64,000 nucleotides of DNA, from positions 3,489,501 to 3,553,500 of the forward strand of contig BSBM01000261.1 in the NCBI GenBank assembly GCA_027924585.1. Direction: 5' to 3'. Every line of letters begins with the position of its first letter. Position 1 is the stretch's first letter. The position numbers and the translations under genes were made by a program. Shown one piece after another: positions 54,901 to 64,000 of this stretch. This DNA is from Larix kaempferi (lineage: Eukaryota > Streptophyta > Pinopsida > Pinales > Pinaceae). Under the pieces are notes generated by a model. It searched no databases, was not told the origin of the DNA, and worked only from the letters and a program-made list of their open reading frames with translations.

Positions 54901-55646
54901 TGTTAACACCCAAAAAGTGTTCACTACCTCATCTACCACATTATATGGCTCATTTGTCCATTTTCCTACCATATTTCCCTTAAAATCTCAAAAAATCCCA
55001 TTAAAAAGCCTCCAAAAGGCCTAAAATGCCTCCAAAAGGCCACAAAACCCTTTAAATAGCGTAAAAAAGGCTAAAAAACCTCTTTTTCCTCCAAAAATAT
55101 CCAAAATTCCTCAAAAATAGCAAAAATCCCCTAAAAAGGGAATAAAAAATATAAAATAATGAGGAAAAGGAGGAAAAAACCTTATACAGCTGCCCTAAAC
55201 CATGTGTTTCCTAAAACCATGGGTCAGCACTCCACCACCAAAAAACTATAAATAGGTGATGGAGATCCCTTATTTCACATCCACAATCAAGTATACCCTT
55301 ACTCTGCCAAAATCTCTCTCGAAACCCTAGTTCACCATTGAACTACTTTCACCTTGAGAGCTCCTTTTGGCCCATTTCCACCATTGGAGAAAGAGAAGGA
55401 GCACATTGGAGCTTGGAGCAACCCTCTTGGACATTGCAAGGAGCTTCATCAACCTTCACATTGAAGGTAATATTAATACAAAACCCTTGTTTACAAATTG
55501 TTGTTTATTTTTCATGCATGTGTTTTAGATTAGTTTTCATTTCTATTTTAGCTTAATTATTTACATTTATTGAACTGCTACTAAGGAGTCCATTCTCCTT
55601 AGTAGGTGCTCATTTTGCACAAGCTAGGGGTAAAACCCTAGCTACA
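54901..55646 (+). repeat. 3' LTR of element F
   Basis: 746 bp, TGTTAACACC to CCCTAGCTACA, TATA box CTATAAATAG at 55246-55255. It differs from the left copy by a small duplication near 55015-55035 and a few substitutions. Confidence 0.93.
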
Positions 55647-55941
55647 AGCACGATATCTTTGTCATTCCCAGAGGGAAGAATATAGTGGTAGACACTCTAG
55701 CCAGTTCTGCTAGCAGATTTCAACTCCTTGCTTATCCTTCCAGAATTCACATGATTACTATGAGGCATATGCCTTCTGTCCCAGATAGCACTAAGCACTG
55801 GAAAATATTTGAAGATGACCAACAGATAAATAAGTTTCTGGAGATGACTTGGTAATTTTCCAATATCCAGATTGATCAAGAGGACTATGAAGGGGAGGAA
55901 TGGGAACCTGACCCACCAGAGCTCAAAACCACTTTGGGAGG
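55647..55941 (+). pseudogene. Gypsy pol remnant (RNase H to integrase linker)
   Basis: The frame reads HDIFVIPRGKNIVVDTLASS, ASRFQLLAYPSRIH, RHMPSVPDSTKHWKIFEDDQ, QINKFLEMTW, stop, QIDQEDYEGEEWEPDPPELK. The VADALA-SASRF and PSVPDN-x-W-x-VFEDD-Q pattern is typical of gypsy Pol just after RNase H. It belongs to an older element in which F and H sit on either side. Confidence 0.75.
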
Positions 55942-56665
55942 TGTTGGCTTGGTTTTGCAACCAAGCTTAGTGCAATGGGAACCTGCTAACTAGTAGCAGC
56001 AGTTTCAATAGAAATAAATAACAAACTAATCTAAACTATATTAAACATGGATCTATGTGAAGTAAATAAGCAAACAATGGAAATATTATAGAAAACAAGA
56101 ACAAGAAATATAATAAAGAATAACTTTGTATTAAGAATAGGGGCAAGCAAGTGCTTGCAATGGTGATACCTCCAAATGGTGAAGATTGTTGAGTAGCTCC
56201 AAGGGTGAGCAGCTCCAAACTCCAAAGGTCCCTTCTCCAAGGTAGCTACAATGGCCAAAAGCTCATGGGAGATTTTGACAGCATGAGGATAGGATGATGG
56301 ATGGATGTAAAGTGAGGAGCCCCTACCACCTTTTTATAGTTTTTGGTGGTGGGGAATACCATTATGGTTTTTGAGGAAACCAATGGTATTGATAAACATG
56401 GTTTAGGTACCTTTTCCCTCCTTTTTCCTTTTTTGAATATTTTTTATATTTTTATTCCCTTTTTAATATTTTTGAGAATTTTTTACCCTTTTTGAGGGTT
56501 TTTTATGCTTTTTGAGGAAAAATATTCATTTTGAGTGGAAAAAGGGGTGTATTAAGGTCTTTTGGTGACCTTTTGGTGGCTTTAGAGGCTGAAATGGTGG
56601 AAAAGTGGACAAATGGATCATGTAAATAAGGAAATGAGCTAGTGAACACTTTTTAGGTGTTAACA
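55942..56665 (-). repeat. 3' LTR of element H
   Basis: 724 bp. On the - strand it starts TGTTAACACCTAAAAAGTG, like F, and ends AACCAAGCCAACA at 55942. TATA-like CTATAAAAAG at 56330-56339. It is a diverged relative of the F LTR, with a similar terminal hairpin (GCTTGGTT with AACCAAGC). Confidence 0.85.
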
Positions 56666-56680
56666 GATTGCCCCCTGATG

Positions 56681-57899
56681 TGTGAGGGCAGGAGCTCATT
56701 ATATGGTTGATAGACATCATAGTTCTTTTGTATTTTTTCTGGGGTTTTGGGGAGGAGAAAAGACCGATTGGAGGCTGGACCCACGACCCTTGGAAGCTGC
56801 AAAAAATAAACAATATTACATGGCCTCAATATGAATGAGGAATAATCTCTGATAATGGACGAGGCGGGCATACCCATGCTCGTATCAAGACATATACATA
56901 ACAATTAGTCCCAAGAAGAGGGACCTGAGAAAATACATAAACAATCTGTTGGTACATCATAATTGTCCAGAGGGGACATCATTTTGGGATGTACTCATGA
57001 TCATAACATGACTGATCTCAATAACTGATACACTGGAATAACGCATCAATCATTCTGAATAAGGTCTCAGAAGGGTTGATGAACTGCTGAAACTGAAGGT
57101 GTCCAACATCTGTAGGGACTCAATGACTGTGAGCCATCTCTGGTAAGTATATGTAACTGTATGCTCGAGGGAGTATAAAACTGGGGTACATCTGAATACT
57201 GTCGCCATGCACAACCCGGATATCTATAGAAAAAATGGAGCTGGTTGTTTCCATAAGTAGACTCTCAAATGTGGAAGAGTCAGGTGGTATCCGGGGTCTT
57301 GAACAAATAACTGAACGGACCAATACCCTGTGCGAGTCTCAACGATGCGATCAAGGTGTTGAAGTCGAGCATGTGAGAAACAACCATTTGGAGAGGCACT
57401 GAGGACTCTTCTCGAAATGGTTCGTAGGCACTCATCATAAATGGTGATGAGTCCAAGACACAGGGACCTCTAGGTCTATCCTCTGGAATAAATTTGGTTG
57501 TCGTCGACAGAGGGATACCAACAACTAACAAGGCAATGATGTTTCCTTGATAGGAGCGCGAGGTGTAGAACTGAAGTGTGGTAGTACTGATGGTAGGACT
57601 GACACATTTGTGGGGATGGGAAGTAACTGGGGTCATATAGTGGGTAGACTCAAACTTCCTTTGTTCAGAGCATGATGACATGGTTGACCTGGCAGCGTAG
57701 GGAACTGAATTGTAGGTGTGGTTATCATGGCTTTTAAGGACTGAAGGGTATGTATTGACTCTGGGGGGGTCAAGTTGATGGGTGCTGTCGAGGGATTCTC
57801 AGGGTGACATACTGCAGAATACTCTGAACAAAGGCGACCAAAATGGGGAGGCTGCCATATGAGTAGACATGATCTGTTGTGGCGCCGAGAGGCACCATT
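56681..57899 (-). other. Element H 3' noncoding region, distal part
   Basis: It matches F 53600-54780 in inverse orientation (GGACGAGGCGGGCATACCCA, GTAGGCACTCA, AACAAAGGCGACC words). No coding evidence. Confidence 0.6.
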
Positions 57900-58470
57900 G
57901 GGTCCTTCTTCTAGTTTTAATGAGCTCCAAGAAGGTATAAAAGTGTGCTCTGAAATGGTACTGTCCTGTGGATTTTGTGAGCCTAGGACTGTTCGTGCTC
58001 ATGAGTGCTTTTTAAGGAGTCTGAAAATGATAAGAAGACTCTGTAGTGGTTGTGAGTACTGTCCTGTTGGTTTTACGAGCCCAGGATGGTGATTGCTCGT
58101 GGTCGCTTTCATGTTTAGAGAGTCTGAAAGCGGTAAGTGGACTCCATTGGTGTTCTTTTTCGTAAGTTAGTCTCCAAGGCCCGAAAAAGCATAAAATGAT
58201 GCAAATGGAGAACTCTTCTAGTCAATGTGACTAGAGTATTCCTTTTTCGTAATTAGTCTACAAGGTCTGGAAAAGGGGTAAACTTATACCAGGTAGACGC
58301 CCTTTCAGATACGTTTAGCGAGCATGAAAGGAAGCAAGGTTGCTCGGCGATCTTTTCATTGTTTTAGGAGTCAGAAAAGAGCTTAACAGAAACTCCCAAG
58401 TGCCTTTTTCGTAAAAGGGATTGCTCGGCCCGAAAAAGGGATAAAATTATACCGAACAAAAAGGGATTGA
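57900..58470 (-). other. Element H stem-loop cassette
   Basis: Inverted repeats in + strand coordinates: ACGAGC (58075-58080) with GCTCGT (58095-58100), CGCTTTC (58104-58110) with GAAAGCG (58126-58132), CTTTTTCG (58155-58162) with CGAAAAAG (58182-58189), CTAGTC with GACTAG near 58218-58235, CCTTTCA with TGAAAGG near 58301-58332, CTTTTC with GAAAAG near 58351-58380, CCTTTTTCG with CGAAAAAGG near 58411-58440. It is the counterpart of F 53031-53560 and E 4560-5260. Confidence 0.75.
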
Positions 58471-58479
58471 TGATAGCGA

Positions 58480-59000
58480 AAAAAGGTCTCCAGCATCATC
58501 ATGAGTGCGAAAAACTGAATCCGGTGACATAAAGATTGTCAAAAAGGGGGAACGACCAATGTGGCATAGAAACCGAGGTGATGAGTGGCATTTTGAAAAA
58601 ATGCCCAAAAATTATGGGGTGAGAGCGAGAAGTGATCTCAAGCATCATCACGAGCGTGGAAAACTGAATCCGACGATATAAGACTTGTCAAAAAATGGAC
58701 GACGGTCGATGTGGCACACAAACCGAGGCGACGAGGGGGCATGGTAAAAATGCCCAAAAAATCTGGGAGTGAGAGCGAGAAATGATCTCAAGCATCATCA
58801 CGAGCGCGGAAAACTGAATCCGGCGATATAAAATTCATCAAAAATGGACGACGGTTGATGTGGCATGCAAATTGAGGCGACGAGGGGGCATGGGAAAAAT
58901 GCCCAAAAAATCCAGAGGTGAGAGCGAGAAATGATCTCAAGCATCATCACGAGCGCGGAAATATGAATCCGGCAGTGCAAATGGTCCAAAAAATGGAGGT
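58480..59000 (-). repeat. Tandem array, about 150-bp unit, in element H
   Basis: Units carry GAGAGCGAGAAATGATCTCA, AGCATCATCACGAGCGCGG, AAACTGAATCCGGCGATAT and a GTGGCAT-type word. GAGAGCGAGAA starts at about 58620, 58770 and 58919, with a partial unit before. The fragment GAGATCATTTCTCGC is shared with F in inverse orientation. Confidence 0.8.
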
Positions 59001-59209
59001 CATAAGGACTCCGGAATGGTCAAAGCAAATAAGTAGGTTAAAAAATGGCTACAAATAAAGGTGAGCCCACCAAGCCAAGGATGCAGTGGTGGGGAGAAAT
59101 GATGACCCACGGGGGGAGAATACTAGGTGTATCAAATCAAATCGAATATACAAGTGATATGTGACCTCAAAAAATGGTTGATATCACTCATGTGAAGAAG
59201 TCAGCAGGG

Positions 59210-60964
59210 TTAATGACCTGCCCCCATGCTATGTGCATGGGGTTTGTGATTGTGGATCACATATGTGTTGGTTTGAACGATGGGCTCATTGATTTTTTGA
59301 GATAGAGATGATGGGGAAGGTTCAAAATGATTGATCATGCCCCCTATCCCGGGGTTGAGGTAATCTATTATGCTCCCTAACTCAGAGGTTTCAATGTGGT
59401 GCAGATGTTGTCTCAGAGAGAGATCAATAGGGCATTGAGCAACTGCTGGCGGGGTGTTATACCATGAGGCTGTGGGCTGTGGTGGCATACTGAAGTGATG
59501 ATATGATGATGGGGGATTCCCTTTGTGGGGTGGATGCCCCCAGTATCTCTGACGAGAATCACGATGATGATGAGTAGGCAAGGTTTTGGGCCTGCCCCCA
59601 TGTTGTGGACATGTGGTTTCCTCGTCGATTTGAGAGAGTTGAACATGTGTGTCAAAGGGATCAATGGAAGGGGCCGACTGGACAGAGGGGTATCTAGTGA
59701 AAACCGTGTAAATGGTGTTAATTTCTTCCAAGGAGGAAGATGGTGGGGGATGAATTTCCTCAATTTTAGGAGGGGATATCTCTAGGTCGGCATTATTCAA
59801 TTCGTATAAGGTTGCTCTATAATCTGGGAGATCAGGGCAATGGTGTGAATAATGGCCATAAATGCCACATATTGCACAAGGATGGTTTGTGCGCAATGAT
59901 TTATCACGAGGTTGAGGGGGGAGTTCTAGTTTGACTACTGGAACGTTGGTGTCGTCATCCAACATATTCATGTGTTCTTGAAGTGCTGGTAACTGTGGAC
60001 ATTGATGGGTGGCATGGCCTATGTTGTTGCACAAAGAGCACTTGGGGGGTATGCGGTTTGTTGGGGGATTCTTTGCCAACTTGGGGGTCGCTGGGGGGGT
60101 GTGAGTTGTGGGTCCATTGGTGTAGGTTTGTGGACCTCTTCCCCCAATGTTTCGAAGTGGTGGGGGAGTATAATAGGATGTTGATGCGGTGGCCGCTGTT
60201 GGAGGTGGTCGATTCTAGATGTTTGCTACACCAGGGGGTGGACGGTTAGAAGTATTGATGGGTTGCACCGGTTGTAAAATGACATTCGGTGTTGGAGGAG
60301 AGGTTGGGGCAGGTAGGTACCACATAGGTAGTCCTAATGTTAATCCTGGGAGATTAAGTGTAGCCATGACTGGTGTGCTGATGGCACCTGAAGGGGGAAA
60401 TAAAAATGGGATAGTATGAATTGGTGTGGCTCCTACGTGAGTTGGCACTGAGGGTGGTTGCGGGAGTAAAGGGGTTTGTTGGTTTGGTACCTGTGTGTTA
60501 TGTGAGAGGGTGCACAAATTAGATATCTCAGTTATCTTCAAAGGGGGTTGGATGGATTGGAATGTGGAAGTCATAGGTGATTTCAAGTATAATCCGGGTC
60601 TGATTGTGGAGACGAACGATGTAGGTGCATGCTGAACTGGTTGTTCAATCATAGGGAGAACATTTGTAGGTGCAATGGGAGTGTATGGGTTTCGACGCGT
60701 TTGGAGATTCATGTCGGACGATGACATCATAAGGAGATGATGAGTATTTGAATCCATTGGTTGGTTTGTGTGTGTAGCATATGTGATTTGTTGTTGTGGT
60801 TTTGTGGTTCCTTGAGGAGGATCCAACATACGAGTGTTCACCACTCCTTGTGTGGGAAAAGAATTCTGCAGCACCATGGGTTGTGGTTGAGGAGGTGGTG
60901 CTGGTTGTGCCGCGTGCCCTTGGCATTGGGCATCATCAGACCACAGTTGGCGTGCTCGCCCCAA
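59210..60964 (-). pseudogene. Element H post-gag region: protease missing, two zinc knuckles
   Basis: One frame with a stop at 60215. It starts with the Gag tail (MGRARQLW), then VLQNSFPTQGVVNT and HHLLMMSSSDMNLQTRRNPY. It then jumps to TNVLPMIEQPVQHAPTSFVS. In F these two blocks are separated by about 220-260 residues holding the protease. After a Pro-rich linker come CSLCNNIGHATHQC and CAICGIYGHYSHHC, two intact CCHC knuckles. The frame ends MGAGH at 59210, where F goes on into RT. Confidence 0.85.
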
Positions 60965-62567
60965 ATGGGGGCAAGTGTGTGTATAATGGCCGTATACCCC
61001 GCATATGGAACATGGGTGGTTTGTTCGTAAATTGGGGTTCTTACCCTGTTTCGGTGGTCGATCATGGTTTTGGTTGGCGGGGGTAGCGTTGTTGTTTGGA
61101 GGATAAGTTTGAGGTTGTGGTGCAGCAAGGACTACCTGTGGTGGGAAATAAGCCGTTAGGGCTTGTGAGTGAACAGGAGCATGTGTGGCCTGCTGATGGT
61201 AATACGTAGGGGGTGCAACCAGAGGTGGATAGGCTTAAGGTGCATGACCATAACACTGTGGTGGACATGGGGGTCCATGAGTGTGGTGGGGGTGGGCCAT
61301 GGGAGCATATGAAGTTGTAGCTCCAGAGTGAGATGTGGCCCACGAAAGATCGGGATCGTTATTATTGCGCATAATGGAAAATGGTTGGTTGTGGGACGCA
61401 ACTTGTCCAATGATGCCATCAGCGGCGTGGGATGCCCCCAGTGCGCCAGTCCAGGATGAATCACTGTGGGGAGTGTCAGGTAAAATGGTATACAGGTAGC
61501 CACACTAGGCGTAGATCAGATCAAACTATTGGGCTTTTAGAATGGCTTCTTCTTCTTACTAGGGTCATTCAGAAGCTACATCCTTGGCTATGAGGGGTAG
61601 GAGTGATTTGAGAAACCAATCCAAAAATATACGGTCATCCAGTTTTATCTTGCAGAGGCTACGGTGCTTGCGCCACTCATGGATATGGTCGGTGATGTGG
61701 GTAGCTGTGTTTTGTCTACAAGACAACAATATTTCAACTCCTGAATCATAGCGTATAGGTAGCTGAAAAAACTAAAGTAAAGTGGAGGCAAGGGACGTAA
61801 ATCTATGGTGGGTCCCATGTGGTTGTTCAATGTACCACTTGGATGCAGAGCCAGTGAACGTTCGTTGCAACAGTCTTAGTCTAATGGAGTCATCCACTAT
61901 GGAGTTAGATGAACACGATAGGTGAAATGACATTATGTCGTTTTGTGGATCTTCCCCAGGTTTTCCTTCAAACTTCGGGATGTCCGAGGGAAGCTTTGTG
62001 GGCATGGGGGGCCAAGTGGGGTCATGTCTAATAGGATCATTAGTTAGTCTTGCCAAGTCTGGAAAATTCAAACTTGCCAGAAATGGTAGACTGGCCGAGG
62101 GGTGTGATGTAGTGGTTGGGACATAACTATTAATGGTAGCATTATGTAGTGGTCCAGTGGCTCCTAAGGGTATGCTAGGTATTGAAGGTATGTGTCCTCC
62201 AACTGCTGTGGTTTGGTATGGACCAACTTTTCCAAGTGCAACATGGGTTACACTAGGGTTAGGAATAGTACCAGGAATTCCTGGGATCTGGGTTGTGGTA
62301 ATGAGAGGGGGTGTGACCCCTATGTTTGGCATACCCATAATAGGAGGTAGTCCTGTGTTGGGCATTCCTAAAGGTGGAGTGTCCCCCACATTAGGCATGC
62401 CTCGAGGGGTTGTTGTTACCATGGATGACATAGTAGTGGAAGGGTTTGTGGATGTATCTCCAATAGTACTGGTAAAAAGTGGGTCGTATTGTGTTCCAGC
62501 CATGAGGTTGGTTGGTAATAATTCAGTAGGGTTTTCAGATTTAGCCTCAGAATCAGATGTGAAGTGA
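60965..62567 (-). pseudogene. Element H gag
   Basis: The start is near 62503 (MAGTQYDPLFTSTIGDTSTN), then GMPN-type repeats and the Gag core: LARLTNDPIRHDPTWPPMPT, PSDIPKFEGKPGEDPQND, MSFHLSCSSNSIVDDSI, GSASKWYIEQPHGTHH. Stops follow at about 61772 and in the SEWP-EEEAILKAQ block near 61550. The C-terminus is Pro/Tyr/Gln-rich and ends in an intact knuckle, CSICGVYGHYTHTC (about 61020-60975). It is very close to F Gag, so the two belong to one family. Confidence 0.85.
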
Positions 62568-63346
62568 GGAGTGTCATAATTGGATGACTGTATGTTTGGC
62601 CGATGACGTGTTAAGTCAAGGGATAAGGATCGACGTCAGTGACGTGGAGAGCCAAGTAGACTGAACTCTGGGGGTTCACCCTGAAGACGACGAGATCGTC
62701 TAAAATTCTCAATGGTGAGAAATATGTTTTTTGTTTAAAAATTTTGGGTGTAAGGTGGTGATGTAAAAAACTCGAAACCCTAATGCAACAATGAGTGCAA
62801 AAAGGGGAGTGAAAATAAAGGCTCTCAGGCCAAAAAATCAACCTCAAAAAACACTTATTATAGCAGCTGTGCTATAATAAGTGGAGGGATGTAACAAAAA
62901 ATGGTCAGAATACCAACAGTCAAACAACTTCTAGAAAAAGAGGTGCTACTAGACCAAAGGTGGATTGTATCATGCAAACACCTAACTAGAAGTATTGTGA
63001 GTCAACAAATGATATTCTCTGCAAGGTGATGAAATCCAAGTCAGACAATATTGAGTGTTGAATCAACGGCTAGATATCCCCCTACCAGGAAGGACACCGG
63101 GTAATCAATCCTAGAGAATGGAAACTAGGATACTCCGTTCATGACACGTTCAGAAAAGGTGAATCTGCCGTTTGGTCCTTATACCGCAATACCCCCATAC
63201 AGGGATATCCCGAGAACTGCGAATGGTAGCCTTCGGTTACTGAATGGATTTCGGTATTCCACTCAGGCTTCCGGAACCATCCTCGCGACTTCAACCCTCC
63301 TAGGGGAGAGGCCCTCTGATAAACTGGTTGTGACCGTGCCAAAAAA
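62568..63346 (-). other. Element H leader and primer site
   Basis: It is related to the leader of F. 63060-63342 mirrors 44049-44330. No coding evidence. AGCAGCTGTGCT and CTTATTATAG/CTATAATAAG near 62851-62881 make a perfect hairpin. Confidence 0.6.
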
Positions 63347-64000
63347 TACTAGGAGATTTTGGTTCCCTAATGGACAACAACTATGTCTCAAATGTAATAA
63401 CTGAGGGGTGTTATTGGAACACCTATCCCCTCAATTCTACCTAGCTACCAAGTTCTTTTAAGTGCTCCCCAAGTGGGGTTAAAAGTTAGTTGAAGTTAGG
63501 GTAAATTTTAAGGCTCAGTTTAAATTATGTGTTTGAGTGGGTGCACGTGTGGTATTTTAAACTGAAATTGAAAATGTAAATGCTTTGCAAAAACTATTCA
63601 AAAACAAAGGATCTTTGAAATAGGAAAGCAAATAATATGAATTCTTCAAGAAATAAATGGATTTCTTTTAAAAATTGCTATGGGCAAAATATCGAGCAAA
63701 TAAATAGTAAAACCTTGATCTAAATAAAATGCAGAATATCTTTCTTTCAATTACTGAAAATTTTTAAAAAGACTTTTAAGGGAGCATATATAAATAGAAA
63801 GAGATTTAGTATGGCTGTAAAAATGCAGAAAAATTAATGCTGGAAAATATGGGCCAAAATGGGTGAACTGAAGTGATAAATAACACTAAAATAAAAGATT
63901 AGATAAATTTCTATGAAACATTTCTTAAATCTAATAGGATATTTGGATTCCTTAATCGAAAACACCCAATTTGAAAAAACAAATCGTTTCAAATGGAGTT
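63347..64000. other. Unassigned A/T-rich sequence at right edge
   Basis: No gene. It occupies the place of the H 5' LTR but does not match the H 3' LTR. GAACCAAAATCTCC near the boundary and an inverted GGGGTGTTATTGGAACACC / CCCC pair near 63406-63430 are the only visible structure. Confidence 0.4.

Larger units (their letters stand above)
43319..55646 (+). mobile_element. Ty3/gypsy element F, non-autonomous, with antisense gene
   Basis: The LTR pair is 43319-44045 and 54901-55646 with a 10.9-kb internal region on the + strand. The order is primer site (44050-44067, TGGCACGGTCACAACCAG), leader, gag, protease region with two late zinc knuckles, duplicated RT start, integrase C-terminus, extra RNase H, antisense plant-mobile-domain gene, stem-loop cassette and purine tract. 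The gag-pol parts are mostly in one frame with about seven stops and one shift. RT core, first RNase H and integrase core are deleted. The left LTR is preceded by a purine tract instead of a target duplication, so it is shared with remnant G. Confidence 0.88.
55942..63346 (-). mobile_element. Ty3/gypsy element H, gag and knuckle region only
   Basis: On the - strand: primer site near 63323-63343 (TTGGCACGGTCACAACCAG), leader 62568-63322, Gag and knuckle frame 59210-62503, 3' noncoding 56681-59209, purine tract 56666-56680 and 3' LTR 55942-56665. Related to F throughout, but the protease, RT, integrase, extra RNase H and antisense gene are all gone. The sequence right of 63347 does not match the left LTR, so the 5' end is unresolved. 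Confidence 0.8.

Overview
This window is plant nuclear DNA made almost entirely of nested transposable elements. I see no intact ordinary host gene. The evidence for a plant is a CACTA (En/Spm) Tnp2 transposase gene with DUF4218 and DUF4216 domains, Ty1/copia elements primed by initiator tRNA-Met, several large Ty3/gypsy elements, and a decayed exon of a plant-type cofactor-independent phosphoglycerate mutase. The long nests, heavy decay (many in-frame TAG/TGA stops) and size of the elements suggest a large, repeat-rich genome such as a gymnosperm. The species cannot be read from the sequence.

Layout. A CACTA element enters from the left edge and ends at 42442 with an inverted CACTACAACAAA terminus and a 1.2 kb subterminal repeat block. 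Its Tnp2 gene (10-1216, resuming at 25482-27810) is split by copia element A (1217-25481, target duplication CTCAT). Copia A carries two further insertions. Gypsy E (2340-12479, duplication ATGTG) lies in its 3' noncoding part. Unclassified element D (17754-24831, duplication GATCT) lies inside its 5' LTR. Further right the CACTA holds element C (about 28479-39480), a decayed relative of D that is itself split by copia B (30911-37977, duplication GCTCT). It also holds a captured phosphoglycerate mutase exon and a tRNA-like sequence. The CACTA end abuts the last bases of a gypsy LTR. From there an LTR-internal-LTR-internal-LTR series runs to 55646 (remnant G, then element F on the + strand). 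A gypsy pol remnant (55647-55941) and gypsy H on the - strand (55942 to about 63346) follow.

How the parts relate. None of the LTR elements has a full gag-pol. Copia A and B keep only RT-RNase H. E keeps gag-protease. F keeps gag-protease, two copies of the RT start, the integrase C-terminus, an extra RNase H and an antisense intron-containing plant-mobile-domain gene. H has lost the protease as well. All would need proteins from partner elements. What they keep instead is repeated noncoding structure. Copia A and B carry arrays of short hairpins with different stems and a near-constant 5-nt loop. E, F and H share a cassette of several stem-loops in the 3' noncoding region. D carries a leader of about 20 hairpins with a CCGTTT-type loop. 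These arrays, the antisense gene in F, and the C/D protein family are the least familiar parts of the window.
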